Under the pieces are notes generated by a model. That model was given only the letters and a program-made list of their open reading frames with translations, was not told the DNA's origin and searched no databases. DNA of 64,000 nt from Novosphingobium hassiacum (GTDB taxonomy: Bacteria > Pseudomonadota > Alphaproteobacteria > Sphingomonadales > Sphingomonadaceae), in the NCBI RefSeq assembly GCF_014196055.1, contig NZ_JACICY010000001.1:436481-500480 (forward strand), in the 5' to 3' direction. The number at the start of each line of letters is the position of its first letter. The stretch's first letter is position 1. Positions 17,082-26,824 of this stretch are shown here, one piece after another. A program made the position numbers and the translations under genes.

Positions 17082-17951
17082 TCACAGCGTCTTGATGATC
17101 GCCGAGAAATCGAGCCCCGCGTTGCCCGTGTCGGCGAAAGCGGCATAAAGCTCCTCCGCCCGCGCGCCCATCGGCACGCTCGCGCCGACGTCCGCCGCAG
17201 CGCCCATCGCCAGCTTCAGGTCCTTGAGCATCAGTGCGGTGGCAAAGCCGCCCTGGTAGCCGTTGTCGGCAGGCGTTTGCAGGCCGACGCCGGGGACCGG
17301 GCAATACGAGGTCATCGACCAGCACTGGCCCGAGGCCTTCGACGAGATGTCATAGAACGTCTGGAGGTCGAGCCCCAGCTTCTCTGCCATCGCAAACGTT
17401 TCGCAAGTCGCGACCATCGATGCGCCGAGCAGCATGTTGTTGCAGATCTTCGCCGCCTGCCCCGCTCCGCTGGCGCCGGCATGGATCACCGCTTTGCCCA
17501 TCGCAGAAAGGATCGGCTCTGCGCGAGCGAAAGCCTCGGGCGTGCCACCGACCATGAAGGTCAGCGTGCCGCCGTTGGCCGCCGCGATCCCGCCCGAAAC
17601 CGGCGCATCCACCATGGCATAGCCCGCAGCCTCGGCCTCGGACGCGACTGCGCGCGCGGTCGCGACGTCGATGGTCGAGCAGTCGAGCAGCAGTGCGGAT
17701 GTCGGTGCGTGGCCGATCAGGTCGGCGGCATAGACCGATTTGACGATCGCCCCGTTTGGCAGCATCGACACGACCGCGTCAGCCCCCTGCACCGTCTCGC
17801 GCACCGAGGTGTAGGTGGTGCAGCCGTTTTCCTGCGCGCGGGTCAGCGCCGCTTCGGCAACGTCGAAGGCATGGACGTCATGCCCCGCCTTGACCAGATT
17901 TGCGGCCATGCCCCCGCCCATGTTGCCGAGGCCGATAAATGCGATTTTCAT
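17082..17951 (-). CDS. mmsB: 3-hydroxyisobutyrate dehydrogenase
   Basis: The enzyme oxidises 3-hydroxyisobutyrate to methylmalonate semialdehyde with NAD in valine degradation. The 289-residue product has the Rossmann motif GLGNMGGGMA (residue 7), the substrate-binding DAPVSGGIAAA (near 115), and the catalytic Lys in GAGQAAKICNNM (near 168). AGGAGAA precedes the ATG. It is the last enzyme gene of the valine cluster, and a family E repeat separates it from the hydratase gene. Confidence 0.95.
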   Translation of the reverse strand: MKIAFIGLGNMGGGMAANLVKAGHDVHAFDVAEAALTRAQENGCTTYTSVRETVQGADAVVSMLPNGAIVKSVYAADLIGHAPTSALLLDCSTIDVATARAVASEAEAAGYAMVDAPVSGGIAAANGGTLTFMVGGTPEAFARAEPILSAMGKAVIHAGASGAGQAAKICNNMLLGASMVATCETFAMAEKLGLDLQTFYDISSKASGQCWSMTSYCPVPGVGLQTPADNGYQGGFATALMLKDLKLAMGAAADVGASVPMGARAEELYAAFADTGNAGLDFSAIIKTL

Positions 17952-17964
17952 GGTTGTTCTCCTT

Positions 17965-18090
17965 GCCCTCTGCCCTTGAAGGGAGAGGATACGAAGGCTT
18001 GGCAGCTTGCTGCATAGCCGAAGTTGGAGAGGGGTTTGTGCGTTGTGCCCCCACTCCCAACCCTCTCCCCTGAAGGGAAGAGGGCTTAAG
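17965..18090. repeat. Palindromic intergenic repeat, family E copy 1
   Basis: CCCTCTGCCCTTGAAGGGAG on the left and CCCTCTCCCCTGAAGGGAAG on the right are related hairpins separated by ~75 bases. It lies between enoyl-CoA hydratase and mmsB. A fragment of the same family occurs at 57141-57170. Confidence 0.65.
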
Positions 18091-18096
18091 GGGGAC

Positions 18097-18879
18097 TTAC
18101 TTACCCTTCCACACGCCGGGGCGCTTTTCGACGAAAGCCTTCATGCCTTCGGCCTTGTCCTCGGTCGCGGTGAGGATCTGGAACGCACGACGTTCAAACA
18201 GCAGGCCCTGGTCGAGCGTGGTCTCGAACGCAGCGTTGACCATTTCCTTGTTCACCTTGGCGGCCATCGGCGGCATCGCGGCAATCGCCTCGGCGGTCTT
18301 GAGCGCATCGGCGAGCAGGTCTGCCAGCGGCACGACGCGGCTGACGAGGCCCGAACGTTCGGCTTCGGCAGCGTCCATCATCCGGCCGGTCAGGCACATG
18401 TCCATTGCCTTGGACTTGCCCACAGCGCGCGTCAGCCGCTGCGATCCGCCCATGCCGGGCGCCACGCCGAGCTTGATCTCGGGCTGACCGAACTTGGCGT
18501 TGTCAGAGGCAATGATGAAATCCGCCATCATCGCCAGCTCGCACCCGCCGCCCAGCGCAAAGCCGTTGACCGCCGCGATCCACGGCTTGCGCGTGGTCTT
18601 GACCAGATGGCTGGTCCATTGCGAGAAGAAATCTTCGTTGAAGAAGTCCGACGCGGGCTTGTCGGCCATTTCCTTGATGTCGGCCCCCGCTGCGAAGGCC
18701 TTCTCGCCTGCGCCCGTCAGCACCGCGCACCCTTGCGATGCGTCTGCTTCGAAGGCGGCGAAGGCCTTGATCAGATCAGCCAGCACTTGCGAATTCAACG
18801 CGTTCAACGCCTGCGGGCGGTTAAGCGTGATCAGGGTGACGGCACCCTTTTGTTCAACGAGGATGGATTCGTAACTCAT
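18097..18879 (-). CDS. Enoyl-CoA hydratase
   Basis: The product has 260 residues with the crotonase fold. The oxyanion-hole segments are AAGADIKEM (near residue 62) and [13 protein letters not shown] (near 104). Catalytic acidic residues are expected in [16 protein letters not shown] (near 140). In this context it would hydrate methacrylyl-CoA to 3-hydroxyisobutyryl-CoA. An earlier in-frame ATG exists at 18891, but the one at 18879 overlaps the upstream stop as ATGA, the pattern seen in this operon, so I chose it. Confidence 0.93.
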   Translation of the reverse strand: MSYESILVEQKGAVTLITLNRPQALNALNSQVLADLIKAFAAFEADASQGCAVLTGAGEKAFAAGADIKEMADKPASDFFNEDFFSQWTSHLVKTTRKPWIAAVNGFALGGGCELAMMADFIIASDNAKFGQPEIKLGVAPGMGGSQRLTRAVGKSKAMDMCLTGRMMDAAEAERSGLVSRVVPLADLLADALKTAEAIAAMPPMAAKVNKEMVNAAFETTLDQGLLFERRAFQILTATEDKAEGMKAFVEKRPGVWKGK

Positions 18880-19946
18880 AGCGGTTTCCATTCGTCAGCT
18901 GCGCCCAGCGGCGCGAAGATTTCGTCGAGCATGTCGTCGGTCACGCCTTCGGGCGTCGCGGGTGACCACTTGGGGGCGTGATCCTTGTCGACGATCACCG
19001 CGCGCACGCCCTCGGCAAAGTCCGGGCGGAGCAGCACGCGGGAGCCGACGCGATATTCCATCGCCATGTTGGCGGCGAAATCGGGCAGCGTCAGGCTCGT
19101 CGCAAGCTGGCGCAGCGCGACCTTGCAGGTCTGCGGGCTCTTGGTCGCCAGCGTCTTGAGCGTGGCTTGCGCAAACTCCCCGCCATCAGCTTCGAGCGCG
19201 GCAAGGATGTCCTCGTAGCGATCCGAGGCGAACAGCCGCTCGATATCCTCGGCATGGGCGGCAATGCCTGGCTCTGGCGGAACCGCGGACAGTTCGCGCA
19301 AAATCGTGGGAATCGCCGCCGTATCGGCAGCAATGCGCGCCTTGGCCTCGCCCAGATTTTCGACCGGCAGGTAATGCGTCGCCAACCCCGCCCAGACACA
19401 TTCCGCGCCATCGAGCCTTGCACCGGTCAGGGCAAGATACTGCCCCAGCCGGCCCTTGAGCCGCGACAGATACCAACCGCCGCCTACGTCAGGAAACAGA
19501 CCGATACCAGTTTCGGGCATAGCCAGCTTGGTATTGGCAGTCGCCACGCGGAACGTCGCCGGACCGGAAATGCCGACGCCGCCGCCCATGGTGATGCCGT
19601 CCATGAACGCCACGACCGGCTTGCCGTACGTCATCAGCAGGTGGTTCAGCTGATATTCGTCGTAAAAGAACTTCGCGCCCGAAACGCCGCCATCGTTCAG
19701 CGCCGAGTTACGCAGGAACGCGATGTCGCCGCCCGCGCAGAACCCGCGCGACAGCTTGGGATCGCCATCGGGCGCGGCGGCATGGTCGATCATCACCGCA
19801 CCCACTGCGGGATCGTTGCGCCACTCGAGCAGCGCCGCGATCATCGCATGCACCATCTCCAGCGTCAGCGCGTGGATCGCCTTGGGGCGGTTGAGCGACA
19901 GCGTTCCGGCGGCTCCGGTGCGGGCTACGATCACATCATCGGTCAC
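18876..19946 (-). CDS. 3-hydroxyisobutyryl-CoA hydrolase
   Basis: The product has 356 residues of the crotonase superfamily, HIBCH subgroup. It has [14 protein letters not shown] near the N-terminus, [18 protein letters not shown] (near residue 60) and [15 protein letters not shown] (near 104). The HIBCH-type [19 protein letters not shown] (near 133) is also present. It releases free 3-hydroxyisobutyrate, the substrate of mmsB. The open frame is much longer upstream, but GTG at 19946 overlaps the acyl-CoA dehydrogenase stop (GTGA), and the conserved sequence begins there. Confidence 0.93.
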   Translation of the reverse strand: MTDDVIVARTGAAGTLSLNRPKAIHALTLEMVHAMIAALLEWRNDPAVGAVMIDHAAAPDGDPKLSRGFCAGGDIAFLRNSALNDGGVSGAKFFYDEYQLNHLLMTYGKPVVAFMDGITMGGGVGISGPATFRVATANTKLAMPETGIGLFPDVGGGWYLSRLKGRLGQYLALTGARLDGAECVWAGLATHYLPVENLGEAKARIAADTAAIPTILRELSAVPPEPGIAAHAEDIERLFASDRYEDILAALEADGGEFAQATLKTLATKSPQTCKVALRQLATSLTLPDFAANMAMEYRVGSRVLLRPDFAEGVRAVIVDKDHAPKWSPATPEGVTDDMLDEIFAPLGAADEWKPL

Positions 19947-21085
19947 TTCAGCAAATCCCGTCCCACGATCATCCGCATCACTTCGTTGGTGCCTTCCAGA
20001 ATGCGATGCACCCGCAAATCGCGCCAGAAGCGTTCGATCGGGTAATCGCGCAAATAGCCGTAGCCGCCGAACATCTGCAGCGCACGGTCGACGATCGACG
20101 AGCCGTTGTCGGTCGCCAGCTTCTTGGCCATCGCCGAAAACCGCGTCTTGTCGGGCGCGTTCTGCGTAACCTTCGCAGCGGCGAGATAGAGCAGTGCGCG
20201 CGACGCCTCCAAATCGGTCGCCATGTCGGCCAACTGGAACTGAGTGTTCTGGAATTCGGCGATCGCCTTGCCGAACTGGCTGCGGTCCTTGACGTAGGCC
20301 ACGGCCTCGTCGAGGCAACGCTGCGCACCGCCCAGCGAACACGCGCCGATGTTCAGGCGCCCGCCATCGAGCCCTGCCATCGCGAACTTGAAGCCGTCGC
20401 CCTCGGCGCCCACGCGGTTGGCGACGGGGACGCGGACGTTGTCGAAAATCACCTGCGCGGTAGGCGATGCATTCCAGCCCAGCTTACGCTCTGGCGCGCC
20501 AAAGCTGACGCCCTCCATCGTCTTTTCGATGACCAGGCAGGAAATGCCTTTGGGACCGTCGCCGCCGGTACGGACCATCGTGACATAGACATCATTGACG
20601 CCACCGCCCGAGATGAATTGCTTGGTTCCGTTGACGATATAATGATCGCCCTCCAGCCGCGCCGTCGTCTTGAGCGCGGCGGCGTCCGATCCCGAACCCG
20701 GCTCTGTCAGGCAGTATCCGGCCATCTGCTCCATCGACACCAGCTGCGGCAGATAACGCCCTTTGAGCTCGTCCCCGCCGAACTTGTCGATCATCCACGA
20801 TGCCATGTTGTGGATCGAAATGAACGCGCTCGTCGCAGGACAGCCATAGGCCATCGCCTCCATGATCAGCGCCGCTTCAAGCCGACCAAGTCCGATCCCG
20901 CCCGATTCCTCGCTGACATAGATCGCAGCAAAGCCCAGTTCTGCCGCCGCCTTGATCGTCTCGCGCGGGAACGCGTGGTCTTCGTCCCATTGCGCCGCGA
21001 ACGGCGTGATCGCATCGGCGGTGAAGCGCCGCGCCATGTCCTGGATGGCGATCTGATCTTCGGTCAGCGCGAACTGGTCGGTCAT
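19943..21085 (-). CDS. Acyl-CoA dehydrogenase, probably isobutyryl-CoA dehydrogenase
   Basis: The product has 380 residues of the flavin acyl-CoA dehydrogenase family. It contains YCLTEPGSGSDAAAL (near residue 125), a flavin-contacting RSQFGKAIAEFQNTQFQLADM (near 270) and QMFGGYGYLRDYPIERFWRD (near 340). It ends with ILEGTNEVMRMIVGR, which carries the expected catalytic Glu. In the valine cluster it should oxidise isobutyryl-CoA to methacrylyl-CoA. The operon position supports this; sequence alone does not exclude another short branched acyl-CoA. Confidence 0.92.
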   Translation of the reverse strand: MTDQFALTEDQIAIQDMARRFTADAITPFAAQWDEDHAFPRETIKAAAELGFAAIYVSEESGGIGLGRLEAALIMEAMAYGCPATSAFISIHNMASWMIDKFGGDELKGRYLPQLVSMEQMAGYCLTEPGSGSDAAALKTTARLEGDHYIVNGTKQFISGGGVNDVYVTMVRTGGDGPKGISCLVIEKTMEGVSFGAPERKLGWNASPTAQVIFDNVRVPVANRVGAEGDGFKFAMAGLDGGRLNIGACSLGGAQRCLDEAVAYVKDRSQFGKAIAEFQNTQFQLADMATDLEASRALLYLAAAKVTQNAPDKTRFSAMAKKLATDNGSSIVDRALQMFGGYGYLRDYPIERFWRDLRVHRILEGTNEVMRMIVGRDLLK

Positions 21086-21169
21086 ACTTGTCGTCCCGTC
21101 ACGCGGGATTAACCGCGCCCTTAAAGTTGTCCGGTGGCGGATATGCTCCGCCACCTTTGCTGTCCAGTC

Positions 21170-21469
21170 CTACCCGCAGGAAATGCGGACGATGGTGTAG
21201 GCGTCGTCATAGCCGACGGTCAGCCGGTCGGCGCGATAATCCATGGTAACGGCACTGCGCGGCGGCACCCAGCGCAGATGCTTCGCGCCGGTGCGTCGCA
21301 GCAGTTCCACGCCGAGTTCCGCTGTCGCTTTCTGCCCGACGAGGTCCTGCGCAGGCGGAGCCTTGCATTCGCCTTCGGGCATCGCGGGAAGCTCCTCAGG
21401 CGGCACGCCCTGCGCGGCGCAGCTCGCAAGCAACGCCGACGCCGCGATGGCGAGCGCGGTCCGGATCAT
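21170..21469 (-). CDS. I78-family peptidase inhibitor-like lipoprotein
   Basis: The product has 99 residues. A short signal sequence ends in LLASC (lipobox Cys near residue 17). The C-terminal part DYRADRLTVGYDDAYTIVRISCG fits the inhibitor I78 family, whose members block serine peptidases through an extended loop. The start overlaps the stop of the preceding lipoprotein gene (ATGA), so the two are cotranscribed. It sits inside the valine catabolic cluster, between mmsA and the acyl-CoA dehydrogenase gene. Confidence 0.8.
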   Translation of the reverse strand: MIRTALAIAASALLASCAAQGVPPEELPAMPEGECKAPPAQDLVGQKATAELGVELLRRTGAKHLRWVPPRSAVTMDYRADRLTVGYDDAYTIVRISCG

Positions 21470-21969
21470 CCCTTGGCTCCGCAGCGCGCGTAACGGCGCG
21501 GGCCCTGCGGCGCGTCGGCACCGTACTCGGTGAGGATCAAGGTCGTTCCGCCATCGACAAGCTCGAACTTCGCCTCGCGCTGCCAGGCCATGCCTTCACC
21601 CTCGTAATCGAACTTTGCGCGCAAGGCATTGGTGGTGCTGTCGCTGACGGCTCCGATCTCGGCAATCGATTCAAAGAACTTCACCGATTTGGCGCTGACC
21701 GTCATCGCGCCCTTGTCATCCCCGCGCGAGGGGTCGCAATCGAGCGTGTTCATGCCCCACTTGCCGCGCATTCCGGCCGGGAACGTGGCAACGGCCGCAA
21801 CCGGTGCGGCTTCGCTCGCTCCAGGCGCGACCGGCGGGGCCAGAGCCTCGGATTCGCTGACCATCGGCGCAAGGCTGGGCGTCGCGGCCGCAGATGGATC
21901 GGGCGCAGGGTCCGAACAGGCGGCGAGTGCGAGTGGGGCAAGCAGGAGCGGCAGGCAGAAACGAGTCAT
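21466..21969 (-). CDS. Lipoprotein, uncharacterised
   Basis: The product has 167 residues. The signal sequence ends in the lipobox LAAC (Cys near 18). A Pro/Ala/Ser-rich linker follows, then a compact C-terminal domain (about residues 65-167) with GKWGMNTLDCDPSRGDDKGAM and GPRRYARCG; its two Cys may form a disulfide. GGAGA precedes the ATG at 21969. The longer open frame upstream is not supported. I do not recognise a named family; it may bind or monitor something in the envelope. It is coupled to the I78 inhibitor gene. Confidence 0.78.
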   Translation of the reverse strand: MTRFCLPLLLAPLALAACSDPAPDPSAAATPSLAPMVSESEALAPPVAPGASEAAPVAAVATFPAGMRGKWGMNTLDCDPSRGDDKGAMTVSAKSVKFFESIAEIGAVSDSTTNALRAKFDYEGEGMAWQREAKFELVDGGTTLILTEYGADAPQGPRRYARCGAKG

Positions 21970-22066
21970 CGGGAATTCTCCGGTGCTGTTGGCAGATGAA
22001 CTGCCAACGCGCGCCGAAGCAATCGTTTCCAACGCGCTACCCCCTGCCTGCATCCCCTCGGCCCTA

Positions 22067-23566
22067 TCACCCCATCGTCGGGATGACGAACGCGTTGGCC
22101 AGATCGCCGACACCGCCGTCCGGCCAGCGCTGCGTCACGGTCTTGACCTTGGTCCAGAACTTCACGCCTTCCATGCCGTGCTGGTTGGTATCGCCGAACG
22201 CCGAACGCTTCCAGCCGCCGAAGCTGTGGTAAGCCACCGGCACCGGGATCGGCACGTTGATGCCGACCATGCCGACGTTGACGCGCGCAGCAAATTCGCG
22301 CGCGGCATGGCCGTTGCGGGTGAAGATCGCCACGCCGTTGCCGTACTGGTGCTTGCTCGGAAGCTCGAGCGCCTCTTCGAAATTCTCGGCGCGGACAATC
22401 TGCAAGACCGGGCCGAAGATCTCGTTGTGATAGCTGTCCATGTCGACGGTCACGTGGTCGATCAACGTCGGGCCGACGAAGAAGCCGTTCTCATGGCCTT
22501 GCAGCGTGAAGCCACGACCATCGACCACCATCTCGCCGCCTTCGTCGACGCACTTGGCGATCCAGGCTTCGACCTTCTCCTTGTGCGCCTGCGTCACCAC
22601 CGGACCATAATGCGCCTCGGCATCGGTCGAGATGCCGACCTTAAGCGCGTGGATCGCCGGGATCAGCTTTGCGCGCAGACGCTCTGCGGTGTCGGCACCG
22701 ACCGGTACCACCACCGGCAGCGCCATGCAGCGCTCGCCTGCCGAACCGAAGGCCGCGCCGCACAGGTCGTTGACCACCTGATCCAGATCGGCGTCGGGCA
22801 TGACGATGCCGTGGTTCTTGGCCCCGCCCATTGCCTGCACGCGCTTGCCCGCAGCAACGCCGCGATTGTAGACGTAGTGCGCGATATCGGACGAGCCGAC
22901 GAAGCTGACCGCGCCAATGGCGGGGTGATCGAGGATCGCGTCGACCATTTCCTTGTCGCCGTGAACGACCTGGCAGATGCCCTCGGGCAGGCCTGCCTCG
23001 ATGAACAGTTCGGCCAGACGCACCGGCACCGACGGGTCACGCTCCGAAGGCTTGATGATGAAGGCGTTGCCCGTGGCGATCGCGATCGCGCTCATCCACA
23101 GCGGGATCATGCCGGGGAAGTTGAAGGGCGTGATGCCCGCGCCGATGCCGATCGGCTGGCGCATCGAATAGACGTCGATGCCCGGACCTGCGCCCTGCGT
23201 GTATTCGCCCTTCAGCACGTGCGGCAGGCCGCAGGCGAACTCGACGACTTCAAGCCCGCGCTGGATATCGCCCTTGGAATCGGCAATTACCTTGCCGTGC
23301 TCGGACGAGAGCATGTGCGCGAGCGCATCCATGTTCGCCTCGACCAGTTCCTTGAAGCGGAACATCACGCGGGCGCGGCGCTGCGGGTTGGTCATCGCCC
23401 ATGCGGGTTGGGCCTTCAACGCCGCCTGCACCGCACGCTCAAGCGTTTCGGCGGTGCCGAGCGCGACTTGCGCCTGAACGCCGCCGTTGTTGGGATCGAA
23501 GATGTCACCCAACCGGGTGGGCGCGCCACCGGGGCCGCCGACGATGAAATGGTCTACAAGGCGCAT
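22067..23566 (-). CDS. mmsA: Methylmalonate-semialdehyde dehydrogenase (CoA-acylating)
   Basis: The enzyme converts methylmalonate semialdehyde, NAD and CoA to propionyl-CoA, CO2 and NADH. The 499-residue aldehyde dehydrogenase has ITPFNFPGMIPLWM (near residue 145), the cofactor loop SFVGSSDIAHYVY (near 225), and the catalytic Cys in GSAGERCMALPV (near 285). The open frame runs 302 codons further upstream, antisense to the LysR gene. AGAGGA and family alignment fix the ATG at 23566. It heads the valine cluster and is divergent from a LysR regulator. Confidence 0.95.
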   Translation of the reverse strand: MRLVDHFIVGGPGGAPTRLGDIFDPNNGGVQAQVALGTAETLERAVQAALKAQPAWAMTNPQRRARVMFRFKELVEANMDALAHMLSSEHGKVIADSKGDIQRGLEVVEFACGLPHVLKGEYTQGAGPGIDVYSMRQPIGIGAGITPFNFPGMIPLWMSAIAIATGNAFIIKPSERDPSVPVRLAELFIEAGLPEGICQVVHGDKEMVDAILDHPAIGAVSFVGSSDIAHYVYNRGVAAGKRVQAMGGAKNHGIVMPDADLDQVVNDLCGAAFGSAGERCMALPVVVPVGADTAERLRAKLIPAIHALKVGISTDAEAHYGPVVTQAHKEKVEAWIAKCVDEGGEMVVDGRGFTLQGHENGFFVGPTLIDHVTVDMDSYHNEIFGPVLQIVRAENFEEALELPSKHQYGNGVAIFTRNGHAAREFAARVNVGMVGINVPIPVPVAYHSFGGWKRSAFGDTNQHGMEGVKFWTKVKTVTQRWPDGGVGDLANAFVIPTMG

Positions 23567-23593
23567 CGCACAATCCTCTTGAAAGTCGCTTGG

Positions 23594-23664
23594 CGGCCTG
23601 ATGCGCCCATGATTGATTGCAGGCAACAAGCGAATATGCGATGTCCGCCTGCAATTATGCAGGC
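23594..23664. promoter_or_regulatory. Candidate operator between mmsA and lysR
   Basis: A perfect palindrome, GCCTGCA-ATTA-TGCAGGC, spans 23647-23664. A further TGCAGGC half-site lies at 23618-23624, and a weaker GCCTGATGC near 23596. The lysR start codon at 23657 lies inside the palindrome. The positioning suits LysR-type binding, with control of mmsA and autoregulation; binding is inferred. Confidence 0.55.
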
Positions 23665-24553
23665 TGCGGACTGGAACGACTTTCAGGCATTCCTTGCCGT
23701 CGCACGCGCGGGGCAGTTGGCGCGCGCTGCCGCAGCGATGGGCGTGGACGCAACGACCGTGGGCCGCCGCCTGCGCCGCCTCGAAACGCGCATCGGCGCC
23801 ACACTGCTCGAACAGACGCGCGAGGGTCAGGTGTTGACCGAGGCGGGCGAGGCACTGCTGGCCGAAGTCGAGGCGATGGAACAGGCCGCCAGCCGCATCG
23901 CCGAAAGCGCGGTCAGTGGCGGCGGGCCTGCCGGGTTGCTGCGCGTGAGCCTGCTCGAAGGCCTCGCCAGTTGGATCGTTGCACCGGCCCTTCGCGGGTT
24001 CGTCGAGGCAAACCCGCGGCTGGTGATCGATCTGGTCGCCGCATCGGGCTTTCTCAGCCCATCCAAGCGCGAGGCGGACCTTGCCGTAACGCTGTCGCGC
24101 CCGCGCGCCGGGCCGGTGATCGCGGGGAAGCTGTCGGACTATACGCTGCGGATGTACGCGACACGCGGCTACCTGTCGCAGCACGGCTGGCCCGATAAGC
24201 CGGCGGACCTCGCCCATGGTCACAAACTGGTCGGCTATATCCCCGACCTGCTCTACGCACCCGAACTGCGCTATCTGGCCGAGATCGAGCCAGGCCTTGT
24301 CGCGACGGTACGCTCGTCGTCGATCAACGCGCAACACCGCCTGATCGCGGGCGGCGCCGGCATCGGCGTGCTGCCGTGCTTCATCGGCGATGCGGACAAA
24401 TGGCTGGTTCCGGTCCTGCCCGACCGCCGCATCACCCGCTCCTTCTGGCTGGTGACGCACAAGGACACGCACAACCTGGCGCGAGTGCGCGCGTTCAAGG
24501 ACTGGCTGACGGAACTAGTGGCAAAGGAACGCGGGCGCTTGCTGCCGAAGTAA
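23657..24553 (+). CDS. LysR family transcriptional regulator
   Basis: The product has 298 residues: a winged helix-turn-helix (ARAAAAMGVDATTVGRRLRRLETRIG, about residues 22-47), a linker, then an effector-binding domain. The latter contains SSSINAQHRLIAGGAGIGVLPCFIG (near 215). It is divergent from mmsA with 90 bases between starts and is the likely regulator of the valine cluster. An in-frame ATG also exists at 23609; I prefer 23657 because the conserved domain begins directly there. The open frame extends far upstream, but that part is antisense to mmsA and is not real. Confidence 0.9.
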   Translation: MQAADWNDFQAFLAVARAGQLARAAAAMGVDATTVGRRLRRLETRIGATLLEQTREGQVLTEAGEALLAEVEAMEQAASRIAESAVSGGGPAGLLRVSLLEGLASWIVAPALRGFVEANPRLVIDLVAASGFLSPSKREADLAVTLSRPRAGPVIAGKLSDYTLRMYATRGYLSQHGWPDKPADLAHGHKLVGYIPDLLYAPELRYLAEIEPGLVATVRSSSINAQHRLIAGGAGIGVLPCFIGDADKWLVPVLPDRRITRSFWLVTHKDTHNLARVRAFKDWLTELVAKERGRLLPK

Positions 24554-24570
24554 TTGAATAAACAGCTACC

Positions 24571-24650
24571 GCTCCCCCGCGAAGGTGGGGGCCTCAGGCC
24601 GAATAAAACTGCGCCCAAAGGCACGAGGCCCCCGCCTTCGCGGGGGAGCA
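24571..24650. repeat. Palindromic intergenic repeat, family A copy 3
   Basis: The left arm CTCCCCCGCGAAGGTGGGGG and the right arm CCCCCGCCTTCGCGGGGGAG flank a centre of about 35 bases. One mismatch breaks the left inner hairpin. It separates the convergent lysR and DUF3297 genes. Confidence 0.85.
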
Positions 24651-24693
24651 ACGAAAGCTGAAAGTCGCTAGGCGGCGGAAAGTCGCCAGGCCA

Positions 24694-25023
24694 TCAAGCC
24701 TTTGCCACCGGCGCATCCTCGCCCAGATCTTCGTACCACGCCTCGACCGGCCCGCTCAGCTTGATCGTCAGCGGATTGCCCTTGCGGTCCATGCTCTTGC
24801 CAGCCTGCACGCGCACCCAGCCCTCGGAGATCGAATATTCCTCGACGTTGTGGCGCACGACGTCCTTGAAGCGGATGCCGATGCCCCGGCGCAGCTTGTC
24901 GGCATCGAAGTGCGGACTGCGCGGATTGATCGCAAGCCGGTCAGGCGGCACGTCGGGTCCTGCGCTGGTTGCGGCAGCAACAGCTTCGGGCAAGGGTTCG
25001 GGCGAGGTGGTTTCGTCGGTCAT
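24694..25023 (-). CDS. DUF3297 family protein
   Basis: The product has 109 residues. After a disordered Pro/Ala-rich N-terminus comes the DUF3297 core: PPDRLAINPRSPHFDADKL, GIGIRFKDVVRHNVEEYSISEGWVRV and DRKGNPLTIKLSGPVEAWYE. These proteins are sometimes mislabelled as glutathione peroxidase; no catalytic Cys is present here. The function is unknown. I take the ATG at 25023 rather than the in-frame one 12 codons earlier. Confidence 0.82.
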   Translation of the reverse strand: MTDETTSPEPLPEAVAAATSAGPDVPPDRLAINPRSPHFDADKLRRGIGIRFKDVVRHNVEEYSISEGWVRVQAGKSMDRKGNPLTIKLSGPVEAWYEDLGEDAPVAKA

Positions 25024-25124
25024 GGATCGCGCAAATATCTTGATCGCCCCACTTGTCAATCAAACCCCGCCGTCGTAATGGCGCGCCCCTGTCCTGCCTG
25101 CCCCTCGGGCACCGGCCAAGCGAC

Positions 25125-25199
25125 GGGCGCGTAGCTCAGTGGTAGAGCACACCCTTCACACGGGTGGGGTCGCAGGTTCAATCCCTGCCGCGCCCACCA
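25125..25199 (+). tRNA. tRNA-Val (CAC)
   Basis: The cloverleaf folds completely. The acceptor is GGGCGCG/CGCGCCC, the D-arm is GCTC...GAGC, and the anticodon stem CACCC/GGGTG encloses the loop TTCACAC, giving anticodon CAC. The T-arm is GCAGG-TTCAATC-CCTGC. CCA is encoded at 25197-25199. Confidence 0.97.
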
Positions 25200-25305
25200 T
25201 TTTCTGCATGACTGGCGAAATGGCGCTGCTGCCGCGAATTGCGCGCAATCAATGACGCACCCTTTCAACCTGCCATCGTCTCCCGATCTTCAGGGGAGAA
25301 CTTTC

Positions 25306-25497
25306 ATGTTCACGACCAATGTCGGCAGTGTCGACCGCGCGTTTCGCATCGTTCTGGGCCTTGTGCTCATTGCGCTGGTGTTCGTCGGGCCGCAGACGCC
25401 GTTGGGTTGGCTCGGGCTGGTGCCCTTGCTGACGGGCTTCATGCGCACCTGCCCGCTCTATTCTCTGTTCGGGCTAAGTACCTGCTCGACCAAGTAG
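25306..25497 (+). CDS. DUF2892 (YgaP-like) small membrane protein
   Basis: The product has 63 residues: MFTTNVGSVDRAFRIVLGL, then two short hydrophobic segments (about 12-28 and 32-48), ending LFGLSTCSTK. This matches the DUF2892 domain, which is found alone or fused to rhodanese domains. GGGGAGAA precedes the ATG at 25306; an earlier in-frame ATG at 25252 lacks such a signal. The function is unknown. Confidence 0.85.
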   Translation: MFTTNVGSVDRAFRIVLGLVLIALVFVGPQTPLGWLGLVPLLTGFMRTCPLYSLFGLSTCSTK

Positions 25498-25516
25498 CTG
25501 CACCCGTCTTGCCTAG

Positions 25517-26823
<1,307 letters not shown>

Positions 26824-26824
<1 letters not shown>

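Noticed and set aside
22067..24472. 801-codon minus-strand open frame
   Set aside because: Its first 302 codons are antisense to the LysR gene; mmsA homology starts at 23566 with a good ribosome-binding site.
21629..24553. 974-codon plus-strand open frame
   Set aside because: Only its last 299 codons (from 23657) are the LysR gene. The rest is antisense to mmsA and the lipoprotein gene, with the composition of a shadow frame.
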